NCBI GenBank assembly: GCA_022113835.1
Contig: JAILWY010000019.1
Span: 7,340,001-7,404,000 of the forward strand
Reading direction: 5' to 3'
Length of the DNA: 64,000 bases
Source of the DNA: Atopsyche davidsoni
Lineage: Eukaryota > Arthropoda > Insecta > Trichoptera > Hydrobiosidae
Position numbers and translations under genes: made by a program
In this document: one piece after another, positions 1 through 12,100 of the stretch
Position numbering within the stretch: position 1 is the first letter of the stretch
Layout: the number at the start of each line of letters is the position of its first letter
Notes under the pieces: model-generated
The model's input: only the letters and a program-made list of their open reading frames with translations
Told to the model about the DNA's origin: nothing
Database searches by the model: none

Positions 1-122
1 TGTAGTTTGTTTTACCTGTGACATTTTACTTGAGACATAATTATACCACAATAAAAAATCACAACTAGTTTAATTTGATTATTTTCATTATAAGTTCTTA
101 GTTTTATTTTCTCAATTGTTAG

Positions 123-283
123 CAAAAAAAAAAGCAAAGAAGATGTTCAATGATTCTGAAGAACATCGGAGTTTAGGTCAATCAAAGATGAGAAGGGGAA
201 GATGGACTGGAGGATGGCAGCATTATGCAGAAGTTGATGACACATTTTCTCAGAAAAAACCAAGACCCACCAACCAAAGGTGA
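123..283 (+). CDS. Possible last exon of an unidentified gene (partial)
   Basis: A pyrimidine-rich tract ending in AG at 121-122 is followed by an open frame that begins at 125 (two bases complete a split codon) and runs 52 codons to TGA at 281-283. The peptide starts with a lysine cluster and contains RRGRWTGGWQHY followed by an acidic stretch and a basic tail. It looks more like a protein end than random AT-rich DNA, but I do not recognise the family. It is on the opposite strand to the IMPase exons at 770-1780, whose gene must continue leftward, so this would be a nested or overlapping gene or a false exon. No exon on the other strand explains it. Confidence 0.35.
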
Positions 284-769
284 TGATGATGATGATGACA
301 TAAAATATTTCATAATAAATACCTACTTAAGAAATGTATGATATGGACTGCGCAGTGCGAGTTCAGCGAATTTGATGAGTTTTAAGCAGAGAATATGTTA
401 AAATTTTACATTTTTGCTATCTGTATATGTTCATGAGTGATATTCGGAATATTAAGCTGTACGACACATATACAATACAAACTTATATATTATATTTAAT
501 GAAAAAATACACAAATAGAAGAAAAAAATTGACTAATCAAAAGCTTCCCCACTTTCATACAGAAACCCACCCAATTGAATTCGAAAGGTACAAAAAATGA
601 CAACAAATTGGTTATTTAAAATTTTTTGACTACCTTACCACTTATAAATAAATTGCAATTCAATATTTATACCCTTTTTGATATAGATTGTTGAGTAATT
701 CAAAATTTGTTGATGGCCACAAAAAACGCTTTAATGAATAACAATGAAGAGAACTTTATTTGAACTCAC
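284..769. other. No gene seen; probably intron of the IMPase gene
   Basis: AT-rich sequence between the possible exon at 123-283 and IMPase exon 2. A short GATGATGAT run follows the stop codon at 281. I searched for the next IMPase exon (the metal-binding GEES motif) and did not find it here, so it probably lies left of the window. Confidence 0.4.
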
Positions 770-1780
770 TTGTGATCTGGAAAGCGGAATGATAGCCCTT
801 TCACCAGAATGGTTTCCACTAACAAGTCTGTTTCCGTGACAAGGTCAACATCGCAAGACTTCTGCACCACTTCCTTGTTCTTACTTATGGCAGACAGAAT
901 TATCTGAAACACAAGCAATATAAAGTCATTTTTTATTATTTAAGTACATCCTCATTTATTTCTCATACACAATCATTGTGCTTACAATATGTTTACATGG
1001 AATTGATTAACACCTAAAACAAGTGAAAAATAAAAACATTGTATGCACAATAAACTATAAAAATAAAAAATAATAGTTACTAAATGCAAAATTATTAAAT
1101 ATTTAATAATAATCAGTTCCCGTTCACTTCACTTAGGAATCCCACTTGTCAAATAATATTTATTTACCTTAACACACTAAAGGCGGGGCGGGTACTAGTA
1201 CCCGTTTCGCGGACTACTGTCTAAAGGCGGGGCGCGTATTAATACGTTTTTGAATGTGTTTACTCTAAAAGCGGCAGAAGGTCATTTTATTCTTTAGGTT
1301 TACAGCTCGAAATGTTCTCGTGACATGAAAAAGGACTCGTCAACGTTACTTCTACCAATACTGTCCAGTGATTCTGAACAAAGTGACAATGAAGAAGTAG
1401 AGAGGTTATATAATGATAATCCTCCAATTATTGAACAAATTTTAGGACAAAGTGGTGTTGTTGTGATGCCAAGTAATCCGTAAAGTGTGTATGAAGTGGT
1501 TCAACTTTTTATAGGAAACGATTTATTTGACTACATGCAAATCAAAGAGTGTATAGACTAGATTTCACACGCACAATTTTACGCGAATTTTGCCAACTAT
1601 GCACATCAGTTTAGTCAATTTGGTTACCTGTTAACTGCCTTAATCAACAATTTATTTTATAATTTGTGAACTTATTTATTTAAATAAATATTATTTTGAT
1701 CAAAAGCCACTTACTTCTCCACAATCTGTAACAAGTGACATCGCGAGGATGTAGGCTTCATCAAAATCAGGAGAAGCCAT
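770..1780 (-). CDS. Inositol monophosphatase, first two coding exons (partial)
   Basis: Inositol monophosphatase removes phosphate from inositol monophosphates in the cytosol, using magnesium, to supply free inositol for phosphoinositide signalling. Exon 1 (1780 down to 1715) starts at ATG 1780 and encodes 22 codons ending DCGE; a GTAAGT donor follows. Exon 2 (903 down to 770) follows a TTTCAG acceptor and keeps the frame: IILSAI..., then VDLVTETD, the N-terminal signature of the family (VDLVTATD in vertebrate IMPA1), then SFRFPDHK before a GTGAGT donor. The catalytic GEES, DPIDGT and WD motifs would be on later exons beyond the left edge. The 811-bp intron between the exons contains a piggyBac remnant. 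The start is head to head with DNAJC11, 1.37 kb away. The family call rests on recalled similarity of 67 residues. Confidence 0.85.
1169..1640 (+). mobile_element. piggyBac-like transposon remnant in the IMPase intron
   Basis: The left end reads TTAA (1168) then CACACTAAAGGCGGGGCGGG, followed by the palindrome GGGTACTAGTACCC, which matches piggyBac-type ends. An ATG at 1325 opens a 52-codon frame ending at TAA 1481-1483, with the acidic SDSEQSDNEE region usual at the transposase N-terminus. In the same frame just after that stop, residues like EVVQLFIGNDLFDY match the start of the piggyBac catalytic domain. The rest of the catalytic domain is missing, so this is an internally deleted copy. 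The right end is not clear; a TTAA near 1651 is a candidate. Confidence 0.6.
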
Positions 1781-2296
1781 CTTCAGTGTTGTTAATAAAT
1801 CAGCAAAACCTAATGGCACACCCATGAATGTATTATTTAAAAGATTTTGTCTGTATTATTACTTGATTGACTATATGGCTTCATTTAAAAATTATAAGGC
1901 GGATTCGCGATTTCCACAACTATAATGCCAATTTCACAAATTAAATACACGAGTACATGTATCTACAAGTCAATAACATACATAAAATTCCGAAGTACAA
2001 TAATGAAAATTTAAATCAATAACTAACGAATATTCAAAATTAAATTTACTTGTAATGTGCGTTGATTCTAGTCTTTTATAAATAAAGTTTCAAATTCAGT
2101 TGTTGTATATTATCCAAAAAATACGCGTTATCATAAAATTTGTTATTACAAAATCAGTAAGTAGAACAATAAATATACAAATATGAAATCACACAAATTG
2201 CAGGTTGGATTGACGGCAAGTTGACAGTTGCTAATGACAGATGCGGCTACCGACCGCTACACTATCAAAGACAATATTAAGGATGTTTCTGTTGCC

Positions 2297-2325
2297 TATG
2301 ACTTCTTCTGATGCCTCTCCTCTAA
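2297..2325 (-). mobile_element. Scrap of LINE 3' end
   Basis: The string CTTCTTCTGATGCCTCTCCT is shared with the larger LINE copy at 50840-50865. It directly abuts the left arm of fold-back copy A. Confidence 0.35.
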
Positions 2326-2530
2326 TATTTTTGACAGAGATTACTTGGTGGAATTCAATTTTAATATTTTAAATAAAACACTTTAGTGATATTACCACAT
2401 TTTATATTTTATTGGAGACCGGTTTCGCCAACCTTTTACGTTGGTATTATCAAACTGAGAAACCGATCACTAATATAAATAAAGATGTGGAAAAATAACC
2501 CAAGTATTTTTTTTAAAATATTAATATTTT
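2326..2530. repeat. Fold-back repeat, copy A
   Basis: The left arm (TTTGACAGAGATTACTTGG, then TTTTAATATTTTAAATAAAA, then GGAGACCGGTTTCGCC) is answered by an inverted right arm (AAACCGATCAC, TGTGGAAAAATAAC, AAGTATTTT). The centre holds ACGTTGGTATTATCAAACTG. It is the shorter form, with one core hairpin closed by GGTTTC/GAAACC. Other copies lie at 5880, 17822, 37880, 44559 and 45875. Confidence 0.7.
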
Positions 2531-3145
2531 GTTGGTGAAAGTATGTTTAAAATACAATTTTTTCAAATTTAATATTTTTTACACCAATATTGTATTTGGA
2601 GTTTATTTTATATTAGCCGTGAATTAGTTTATTATTAGTCAAACAGTTGCCGCAAATATTAACCATGCTACTTGAAATCAAACTAAATCAGCAATATCTT
2701 TGTGTACATAGCCTTTTTTTCATACATAATTTTTTTCTTGAAAACTTTCAAATTTTATATTTATTTCGATAAAAGAAGCAATCCAAAATAATTTAAAATT
2801 TAAATGGAAATAAAGCATTTCTTCATTTTTTTATAAAATCAATTTGAAAAACCTTATGATTTTTTTTGCATTAAATGTATTATGGATTAAATTAAATTAA
2901 TACATTCTTAAAAGAAATAAATTTATTTTCAAATGATAGTGGTTTTTTTAAATTTATTTAAATATTATAATGTTATATTATGGTATTAAAAATCTCTCTG
3001 GTTTAAGCCTGTCCTCGTGTGCACGAGGCAATTATTATTTGTGCGGCGTGCGGTGTAAGGTCTGTGAAATTAGCTCCGGGTTTTGGTCCGAAATTCAGTA
3101 CGAGAAACTATCTTGTGTCTTTCATCAGCGAAGAGATATCTCAAT

Positions 3146-6100
3146 ATGGAAGATGAATTGGATAAATTACTTATCGAAGAAGACTATTATACTTTTTTAA
3201 ATGTGTCAAAAACTGTACGTTAAAATCTTGATTATATATTGTAATCTATCTATTCTCCTTCAGCTGTTTTTCATCTTTTGCATAATACCGATCCATTGTT
3301 TAGCACTTTTATGATTCTGAAAATGTGATAGTAATTTTTACTGTCATGGGTTTATAATTTTAACTTTCAAATCAGTGAAATTTCATTTATAAATTATGTT
3401 CAAATACAATAGTTAATTTTGCGTATTTCATATTTTAATCTAAAAATTATGTTGGCGGGTAGGTTAAGTTTTGAGGTTTTGTCATTAATAAATGAATAGT
3501 TTATTAACAGATGATATTTGTTTCGATATTCCCTATTAATTTTAAACATTTTTCAATTATCATTTGAAGGGTTTATTTTATAATTTAAAAATTTATTTTT
3601 CAAGGTTATAAAGATCGACGTTATCAATATTACTGTCTTGGTTTTTTTTAATAAAATCGCATTATAATTTATTACAGTATCACATTGATCTAATATAGGT
3701 TGCACATTGTGATACATAATTACTTTTATAGTCATACTGATGCATTGAGTTGTGGTTTATCTGACAATAATTGAATATTTAATGGACATGTGTTGAATAA
3801 CATTTTTTTTTTTTGATCCCAAGTGTACCTCGAATACATTGGTCATTTTTGTTCTTAACCCCACTTGCTTGATTCTTAACGCTCTATATACGTAAATGTT
3901 TTTAATATATATATATATATATCTTTATAAACTTGTTAATACATACGCTATACTCCTTATTTTGTATTACTTTATTGATAACTATCATAAATTGAGTCAA
4001 AAAATCTTTAAGATGTTTTTCATTGTGGTTTTTTTTTTCAGGCATCTAATGATGAAATCAACAATGCGTACAGACGGCTCTCACTTATTTATCACCCAGA
4101 TAAACATGTTGATCCTACAAAAAAAAAATGGGCAGAGATCATTTTTAATAAAACAAAAAAAGCATACGAGGTGCTGTCTGATGCTCATATGCGAGCAATT
4201 TATGATTCTTTAGGTAATAACTGCTTTATTATTAAAATTGTGTGAATCTTTATCATATGGCGAATATAAAAACCCAAATTGGTAGGTACAAACATCTTGT
4301 CTTTCAAGAGCTTCTTCAAATTTATCAAAAGTGAAAGCACCTAATACCGTAATTGTCTTTTTAGTCTTCTGACCATCTGGGTTGTTATATTTGTCATAAA
4401 TATAGAGTTATACGTTTAAATTAGAATGTTATATTATAATTTATCATGAGGTTTTTCAATTATTTTTTTTAGGTACAAAAGGCTTAGAAACTGAAGGTTG
4501 GGAAGTGGTCCAAAGGACAAAAACTCCATTAGAGATTCGGGAGGAATATGAAAGGTATGGTGAAATATTTTTTCCGAACACTTGAGTTATCAAAACAATT
4601 TAGAGTATATTTTACTTGATGCACCCTCAGCCAATAACATATCAAATCAATGTTATAATATTTAATAGAACTCATATTTTACAATACCAAATAATTTTTT
4701 GTTTTTAAAACTGGTTTTACAAGACAATTCTTCGATGAAATCAAATTAAACTGATATGAATATTTACATGAATCACTGCAGATTAGCTCGTGAACGAGAA
4801 GAGCGTAACCTACAGCGTAGTACCAATCCTAGAGGAACCACCTCTATATCAATCAATGCTACAGATCTATTCAACCGGTACAACCTGGACTATGGTGCAT
4901 TGTAAGTAGAAATCACCATTCTCATTGTAAAATATGTCTATCTTAATGCATTTTTACTAAACAATTCTCTTTTTTACTATAGGGAGAACGAGAGTGGATT
5001 CCCAAACATTGAAATTTCTGGAGTAAATATATCACACTCTGTTGAAGCTCCGATAACTCCTTCAGATACTGTTACTCTTGCTTGTAATATTTCAACCCAA
5101 AATGGAACAGGTATGCAATTTTTAAGTTTTACAGACAATGTATTCACATTGCAAATCTAGGGGAAGTATTTTTTTATTTTCCTGATATTTCATCTTTTGT
5201 TAAGCACCGAATCAAGTGACTCTTCATTCAATTTATGCATCATGCTGATTTCTCACACTTATATTAGCGAAATAAGCTTCTTTGCTTAAAATAAGACTAC
5301 CAGTGCCATTTGCATTAGGCGATGACCCTTGGCTATTTCTCTTTGTCCGTGTAGGTTCGAGATGAAATCTGTTGCCTCTATTGATTTATGCATTTTGTAT
5401 TTATATATTTATTTCAATTGAAACCAACCAGGTGATGGTATTACTGATGTGCGTTTTTATTTTGAGTTAGTGCCTTTGTATCAGGATGTTTTCAATCTCT
5501 AACTACCAATTGACAGGAATGTTTGTTGTGAATGAATTTGGTATTAAGACTGCTTGTATGTTCCAGGTTCTGGCACATTTAATGTGTCTTCGCGAAGAAT
5601 AACTTCAGAAAAAGGATGGGCTGAAATGGATATTGGTGTTGGAAACGGACCTGTTGTCAGTTTAAAAGGTTTTCGAACACTCACAAAATCCATATTTTTT
5701 AGTGGAGCTGGAATACTACAATTTTCTCCTCGTGGAATCAGACCAAGTCTTATATCGAGTAAGTTATCTATGAATTAATTATATTTATTACATTAATGTC
5801 ATTGATTATATATAAACATATATATTTTTGACGTTATAAGCTGTTACTTTGTTTCTTGGTGTAGTCTTACATTAAATAATCAATATTTTTGATAGAGAGT
5901 AATTGGTGGAACTCCATTTTAATATTTTAATTAAAATACTTGAGTGATTTTTCCACATGCTAATTTTTATTGGTGACCGGTTTCTCAGTTTGACAATGGC
6001 AACGTGAAAGGTTGGCGAAACCGAAAAAGTATACTTTTTTATAATAATATTAGTTTTACACTCTCAATTATTTTCAGTTTTATATATTTTTGTTTGGTAA

Positions 6101-9100
6101 TTATTGTTTAAGTATTTATTTGTATTTTATTGCTTGCCTTGATTAAAATCATTGATAATTATGCGGTAATTGATTAATAATAATAAAAAATACAAAAATT
6201 TATTGAACAAAGGATCACATTAAATGGTTCACGCCAACGCCCAGAACTTTTTTTTGAGATTGTTTACTTAACACTAAACGTACCAGCACTTGATATATAC
6301 CTATTTCTACCACAACTGGTCTTTGTGTTTTCTGTGAAATATGGATGTAAGAAGGAATTAAACATAGTTACTTTATTATTATTAAATAAAATTGTATATG
6401 AAAGATTTTTATTACATACCTAACGAAAAATAATGTTTAATTCATTTTTTTTTACATATACAGGGTGTCCCCATTGTACATTTTCCGCAAACATTTTTTT
6501 GACATTTAGAACAAATTTTGATGGTTTTATTTTCGTTACAATAACTTATTTAACACGTCTTACGTTGATAAGAATCTGTAGTAGATTTAGGCAATGTCCC
6601 TTTCGTATTTGTTTCTTCTTTTGATCGTTTACAAGCTTCTCGAAAATCGGCGGCAAGTTCTACTGCTAACTGGATTAAAAAAATCTTGTCTCGAGATATT
6701 TTCTCCTGTCGTTTGCTTGTACAAAATCCAGGCATCTATGCCAGCTAAATCAAGGATATATATAACAAGGAAAAATACTTGGAGAGACCATCTGCAAGAC
6801 TTATATTTTGTGGTATATTTCCTCGCCATTTGATCGGTCATGCCGACACTAAATTTAGTTTGATTATAATATGAAACGGTCTCAGGTAAACATTTATCAT
6901 TGTTATCGACTGTTACTGATTTATGTTTAGAACTAAGTAAACTAACTTTTTTTTTTTGGTTAACTTTTATAGATTGTGAGAGAACAATTATCTGTTGTGA
7001 AAATTTTCATCTTTCTTTTGCTTCGCAATTATTGGTTATTATTCCCTTTTATTTGAGCGGATAGTTCCAACTAACGTTGTTTTTTTCATTAGTAGTTGTA
7101 TTGCTAGGGATTTGCTTGTAAAGAAGTTGTCTGTGGTTACAGTTCTTCCGCAACCCGTAAATGGTTCCATGAGTTTGAGTACAACATATTCAGTGAGTGG
7201 TACTGAAGAGGGCCTATTTTCATATTTTCTTAGATATGGTGTATTTATGATGTTTATCAAATCAAAGATATCATGGCGAATTTCTCTGTTTTCAAACGTT
7301 GTTCACTTTTTTATCAAAACGGATAAATTTGAGAATATCTGTGAAATTATTTCTGCTTATAGTTTCTGAGAAAAATTTAGGCCCCCATATGTTATTCCAT
7401 AAAAAAGAATCTTTCAAATGATTTGCTCCATATGCACCTCGTGCATATAAAATTGCAATAAATGCATCTAATTTATCTTGAGGTAAACTCCAATCGGTTC
7501 CTAACACTCTCTTTGCTTCTTCTATTGTGCATATTCTTATATGGTTCATAACACGGTGGTCAATTATCAACGAAAATGCAGTCTTAACTTTACTCTTCAT
7601 AATATGACGTTTTGCATATCCTGTGGAGCCTACTTCTTGCCTGAAAATGTTATGAAGTGGTGATCTTGCAGGTGTACCACCTATTTGTATTTATTTCCAA
7701 ACAGTTCCATCAATCGCAATATGCTGTTCATTTAGTTATATCTCTTCTTCTGAGTAATCTAATTTTTTTTCGTCTTCGACATATATTCACAATATTTTCC
7801 TCTTATTGTCAGTAACTGTACATTCAAACTCTTAACTAATAGATCATTTTCAACCTGTACATCTTCATTTTAACAAAAATCATCTTCATCAATTTTCGAA
7901 AACTCTTCGTCAATATTACTTATATATTCTAAGAACTTGTACTGTCTTGATTGTTTCGACATTTTTCTGGGTAAAGTGTAACCTGTATACCAGGTGTACT
8001 TGTAATTAATTTCCGGTTTTTTTGTAAATAAAACACAATATTGCAAGAGAAGTGTTAAAGATATTTTATTCAAAATATTTTCCATCGTTTTCTATATATT
8101 TTTTCCACTTTTCCGGTAATTTGTGGATACCACGCCAATAGAATTGACTGTCTTTGGTGGTGAACCACTCGGTGAGCCAATTTCGAAAATTTTCATAAGA
8201 ATCGAAGCGCTGCTCAGAAAGTGCGTGGCCCAGCGAAGCAAAGAGGTAGTAGTCCGATGGGGCCAAGTCTGGTGAGTAAGCCGCATGATCAAACATTTCC
8301 CACTGGAGTTGTTCCAGCGTGTCGCGAACGTGTTTCGACTTATGCGATGGTGCATTGTCATGGAGCAAAATCACCTGCTTCTGTCTTTCTTTATATTCTG
8401 GTCGGTTTTCCGCAATTGCTCGGCTCAAATCTTTGATTTGTTGTTCGTAGCGAACGGCGTTCGCAGTTTCACCAGGTTTCAGCAGTTCAAAGTAGATAAC
8501 ACCGGTGTGGTCCCACCACACACACAGCATGGCCTTCCGACTGAAACGATTTGGCCGTGCCGTCGATGTCGATGCTTCACCTGGACTCACCCACGATTTT
8601 TTGTTAGGGTTCTCTAAAAAAATCCATTTTTCATCGCCAGGAACAATACGATGCAGAAAAGACTTTCTTTTGTATCGTTGAAGCAGCATTTCACATGTCA
8701 CTTTTTGATTTTCCATTTGTCTCTCGGTCAGTTCATGCGACACCCCCTTTCCGCACTTCTGAATTTTCCCCATGGCTCGCAGACGTTTGGAGATTGCTTG
8801 CTGTTGAACTCCCAGCGCTTCTGCAAGCTGTCGTTGCGTTTGCGTATCGTCTTCATCCAATACGCTTGCAATTCGACGTCATCAAACGATTTTCGCTTTC
8901 CGGAGCATGCGACGTCGTTCAGGTCGAAATCTCCATTTCTGAATTGTCGAAACCACGTTTCACATGTTCGAAGTGTTAAAGCATGATTGCCATAAACTTC
9001 CACAAGCGCACGGTGGCTCTCGGACACTTTTTTCCATGAAAACCAATGCATGGCGCATATGTTCAAAATTCGGTACGAATGCAGACATCTTTGACACGCA

Positions 9101-12100
9101 ATAAAAACTTTCTAAAAGAATTTTTTAGGAAAACGTCAACGCCGTTTAGACACTCAATAACTACTTAACAAAATGACATATAAGTGCTACCAACAGCAAA
9201 GCAAAATACAGAACACCATCTATCGAAAAAAACCGGAAATTAATTAGGAGTACACCTGGTAGTAATTGAGTAAAGATATCAAAATAAAAGCTACCTACCA
9301 ATACTTTAAGTTTTTGTCTACTTTTCTTATGTTATGTATCCAACTTCTGAGATTAATATTATGTTGGGTACACACCGGGCTTCGGGACTAAAACGCTACT
9401 TTCAATCTAAAATTTTAGTCAAATTCTTGAATTTCTGATTCACGGTTATCTTTATTGAACTAACTACGCAACATTATTTGCAGAAATGTGCAACTAACTG
9501 AATGCAATATGTTGAAAACGCATTTACATCATAATTTCTGATACGATAACCTTATAAAGCAATAAATTGTTCTACCGGTCAATTGACCGGTTGTGGTAGA
9601 AATCGGTATACTACAAGCATAACTCAAAAAATACACAATAGAAAAAAAAATAAAAAATAGAATATTACTAGTATTTAATAATTAGAAAAAGTCATGAAGT
9701 CAAATGTGCAAAAAAGATAAAATTATATGCGCATTTTCCATACCAAAGTACTAAACCGGTCAATTGACCGGTCGTGGTAGGTTTATGTAATAATGTTAAT
9801 AATGTTTATGTTAGTGTTAATGTAATAATTTACAGCAAAATTCAGACTCTTCGTTCAGGACTAACTTGGCTTTGTTATAATAATAATGAAATATTTCAAT
9901 CTGCTTGGTTGATATTTATAAAAAATATCAGATATTTTACCTTTGATAATATGTACTATAAAAATGAATTATATGCATGATGAAAAATACTTAAAAATGC
10001 TGTACATTTTTGCAGCTCTCGCATTACAGTTTGATGGGAACTCTATCGGTTACCTGACATACAGAAGCGGGATGAACTCCTCCATGACAACGACCTTGGT
10101 GCGAGACACGGAAAAGTACCATGGAAACTTGTCCGTCCAATTTGGAGTGCCACATTCATTTGTTTCTGCAAGTTATACATATAAAATGCTGCAGGGAGAG
10201 CTAAAACTGCGTGCTTGTGTCAAGTGAGTCCTGTATATATTAGGCAGGTGTGACAATTACAAGATGAACGGCACTGGCGTAACACTAGTTACTAGTAAAG
10301 CTTGTGGAGCTGATAGTCAAACCAACTGGACGATATGTTCACTATGCGTCATTGCCTCATGGTTTTTATGCTGGTCCGCTGTTTTTTCAATCGACACATT
10401 TTAGATATATGAATAGCTGATAAAATGTCAACTTAACTTCTGGAATATGTATTGTTTTTACTCAATGTTATCATTATATAAGAGTTTAATTATATTTTTA
10501 GCTACTAAACACTTAATAGTTTATAATAATGAACTCAGGTAATTAAGAATGTAATTGTGAACTGAATTTTTTTTCTGGAATGAAATACAATAATAATCAG
10601 AAACAGAAATTGAAAATATTACTTAAACACACTGAGTAACACAGTTCCACAAGGAAGTCTTAATGCAAAGTGGGCAATTTTGATGTTTACGCCAATAAAT
10701 GGTTACCGCCTGTGCAAACCCTTCATAAGATGGTTTTACTGTGTTTAAATAATATTAAATTAAAGTATTATGAACAATAAATAAAATTATATTTTATTTA
10801 TTGGTACATACTAAGTTAGCCAGTCACACTTATTCTGTGAATTGAAAAATCCAAAATTTTGTAATAAAAATACGTGAGTAATCTAAAGAAAATTATGTTT
10901 TGTCAAGGAAAAATAATAGGAAAACTATTTATATCATATATTTGGGAGATTTATATCACCAACTGATATTATTTTATCACCGCTATTAGGTCTCGAACAG
11001 TTCCCATACAATTTACTAAAATGTCAATTATCTAAACTAGTTCATCAAAGTTTGCCACAGCTTTATCAAATTTAAATCAAACAGGGAACTAATTAGATGA
11101 TTCTCATGCAAATATTTAAGAATAAAAAGGATCAGAGTAAATAGGCTCATGAAAATTTGCAGTGATGATCAATCAGATCATTTAACCTTAATGGATGATC
11201 ACATTAGAATAATGCAATTATTGTTTTGGCAAGTAATGAATAAATTGTAATTTTATTTATCCGTCAGCTTAAGGAAGTCCCAGTTGAAGGGTGAAATAGA
11301 GCTTCCTGCTTAGAATTTGTAAAAACATTATATCTACTTATTGAATTGATTATCGTGTGCTTTTATCTTAGGCTTTGCATAGCGCTTTGGGATTTGTTAT
11401 TTGCTGCGAGAGAGACCTCACTTAAGTTTTCATCAGGAAGATTGAGGTTGCGCAGAGCTTACCATAAATATATAGCACAATTGCTTGCGGATGTTGCTTA
11501 TAAATGTCGTACTTTGTATGTAGAATGCTAAATTTTAATATAATGACGTGTGTGTTAATTTTTAATTCGAGATATAAACTATTGTATTTTGTTACTTGTG
11601 TTTTTTGCATTATTTTCTTGTAAAATGAAATGTAAGTCACAAATGCTAAAAGCGTTCAATTTTGTGAAAGTTAATTGAAATATGTCACTTGAACACTTTT
11701 TTATTATAAGCTCAAGACAGTGTTACATAAAATTTCTAAACAAATGCCACACAGTTATAAATAGTAAGAATATAAAAGAAGTTTCTAGTATTGCTAAAGT
11801 TTCACATAAAAGCTTGAATCGCATTAAAACAAATGAAATCGCTTATGTTTAAGAATGTTTGTCTTATGATAACATTATCATTTATAATATTAATTAATGT
11901 ATGGTTTTTTATTGTATGGTCTCTTGCTGTCTCATAAACTTGGTTTTTTTTTCATCAGGCTTGGTACGTTTGGTTGCGTGGTCGAGTATGGTGCTGAAAA
12001 AAAAATATCACAACATAGTAGCCTCTCTGGAGCAGTCATGGTTGGAATGCCCACAGGAGTAATGTTGAAAATCAAGTAGGTTCATGTCTATAGTCCCACA

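Larger units (their letters stand above)
1781..3145. other. Shared upstream region of IMPase and DNAJC11
   Basis: The two conserved genes are divergent with starts 1.37 kb apart. The region is AT-rich, holds fold-back copy A and a LINE scrap, and shows no TATA box I would trust near either start. The stretch 3000-3145 is richer in CpG and is the likely DNAJC11 first exon and promoter. Confidence 0.45.
6272..9816 (-). mobile_element. Decayed piggyBac-like transposon, interrupted by mariner
   Basis: The element is flanked by TTAA at 6268-6271 and 9817-9820; its ends read CACTAAAC and, on the other strand, CACTAACA. Subterminal repeats ATTTCTACCACAACYGGTC face inward at about 6304 and 9604. Without the mariner it is about 2.3 kb, normal for piggyBac. 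The transposase starts at 7962 ([10 protein letters not shown]... acidic) and continues with [12 protein letters not shown] sequence (7700-7620), the domain at 7600-7292 ([24 protein letters not shown]), the DDE part at 7260-7039 ([20 protein letters not shown]) and a C-terminal cysteine-rich finger at about 6560-6430 (KICSKC, CGKC). Several stops and frameshifts make it dead. It lies in DNAJC11 intron 6, antisense to the gene. Confidence 0.8.

Noticed and set aside
8221..8986. Several + strand frames of 71-111 codons
   Set aside because: They are antisense to the mariner transposase, whose own frame explains the lack of stops.
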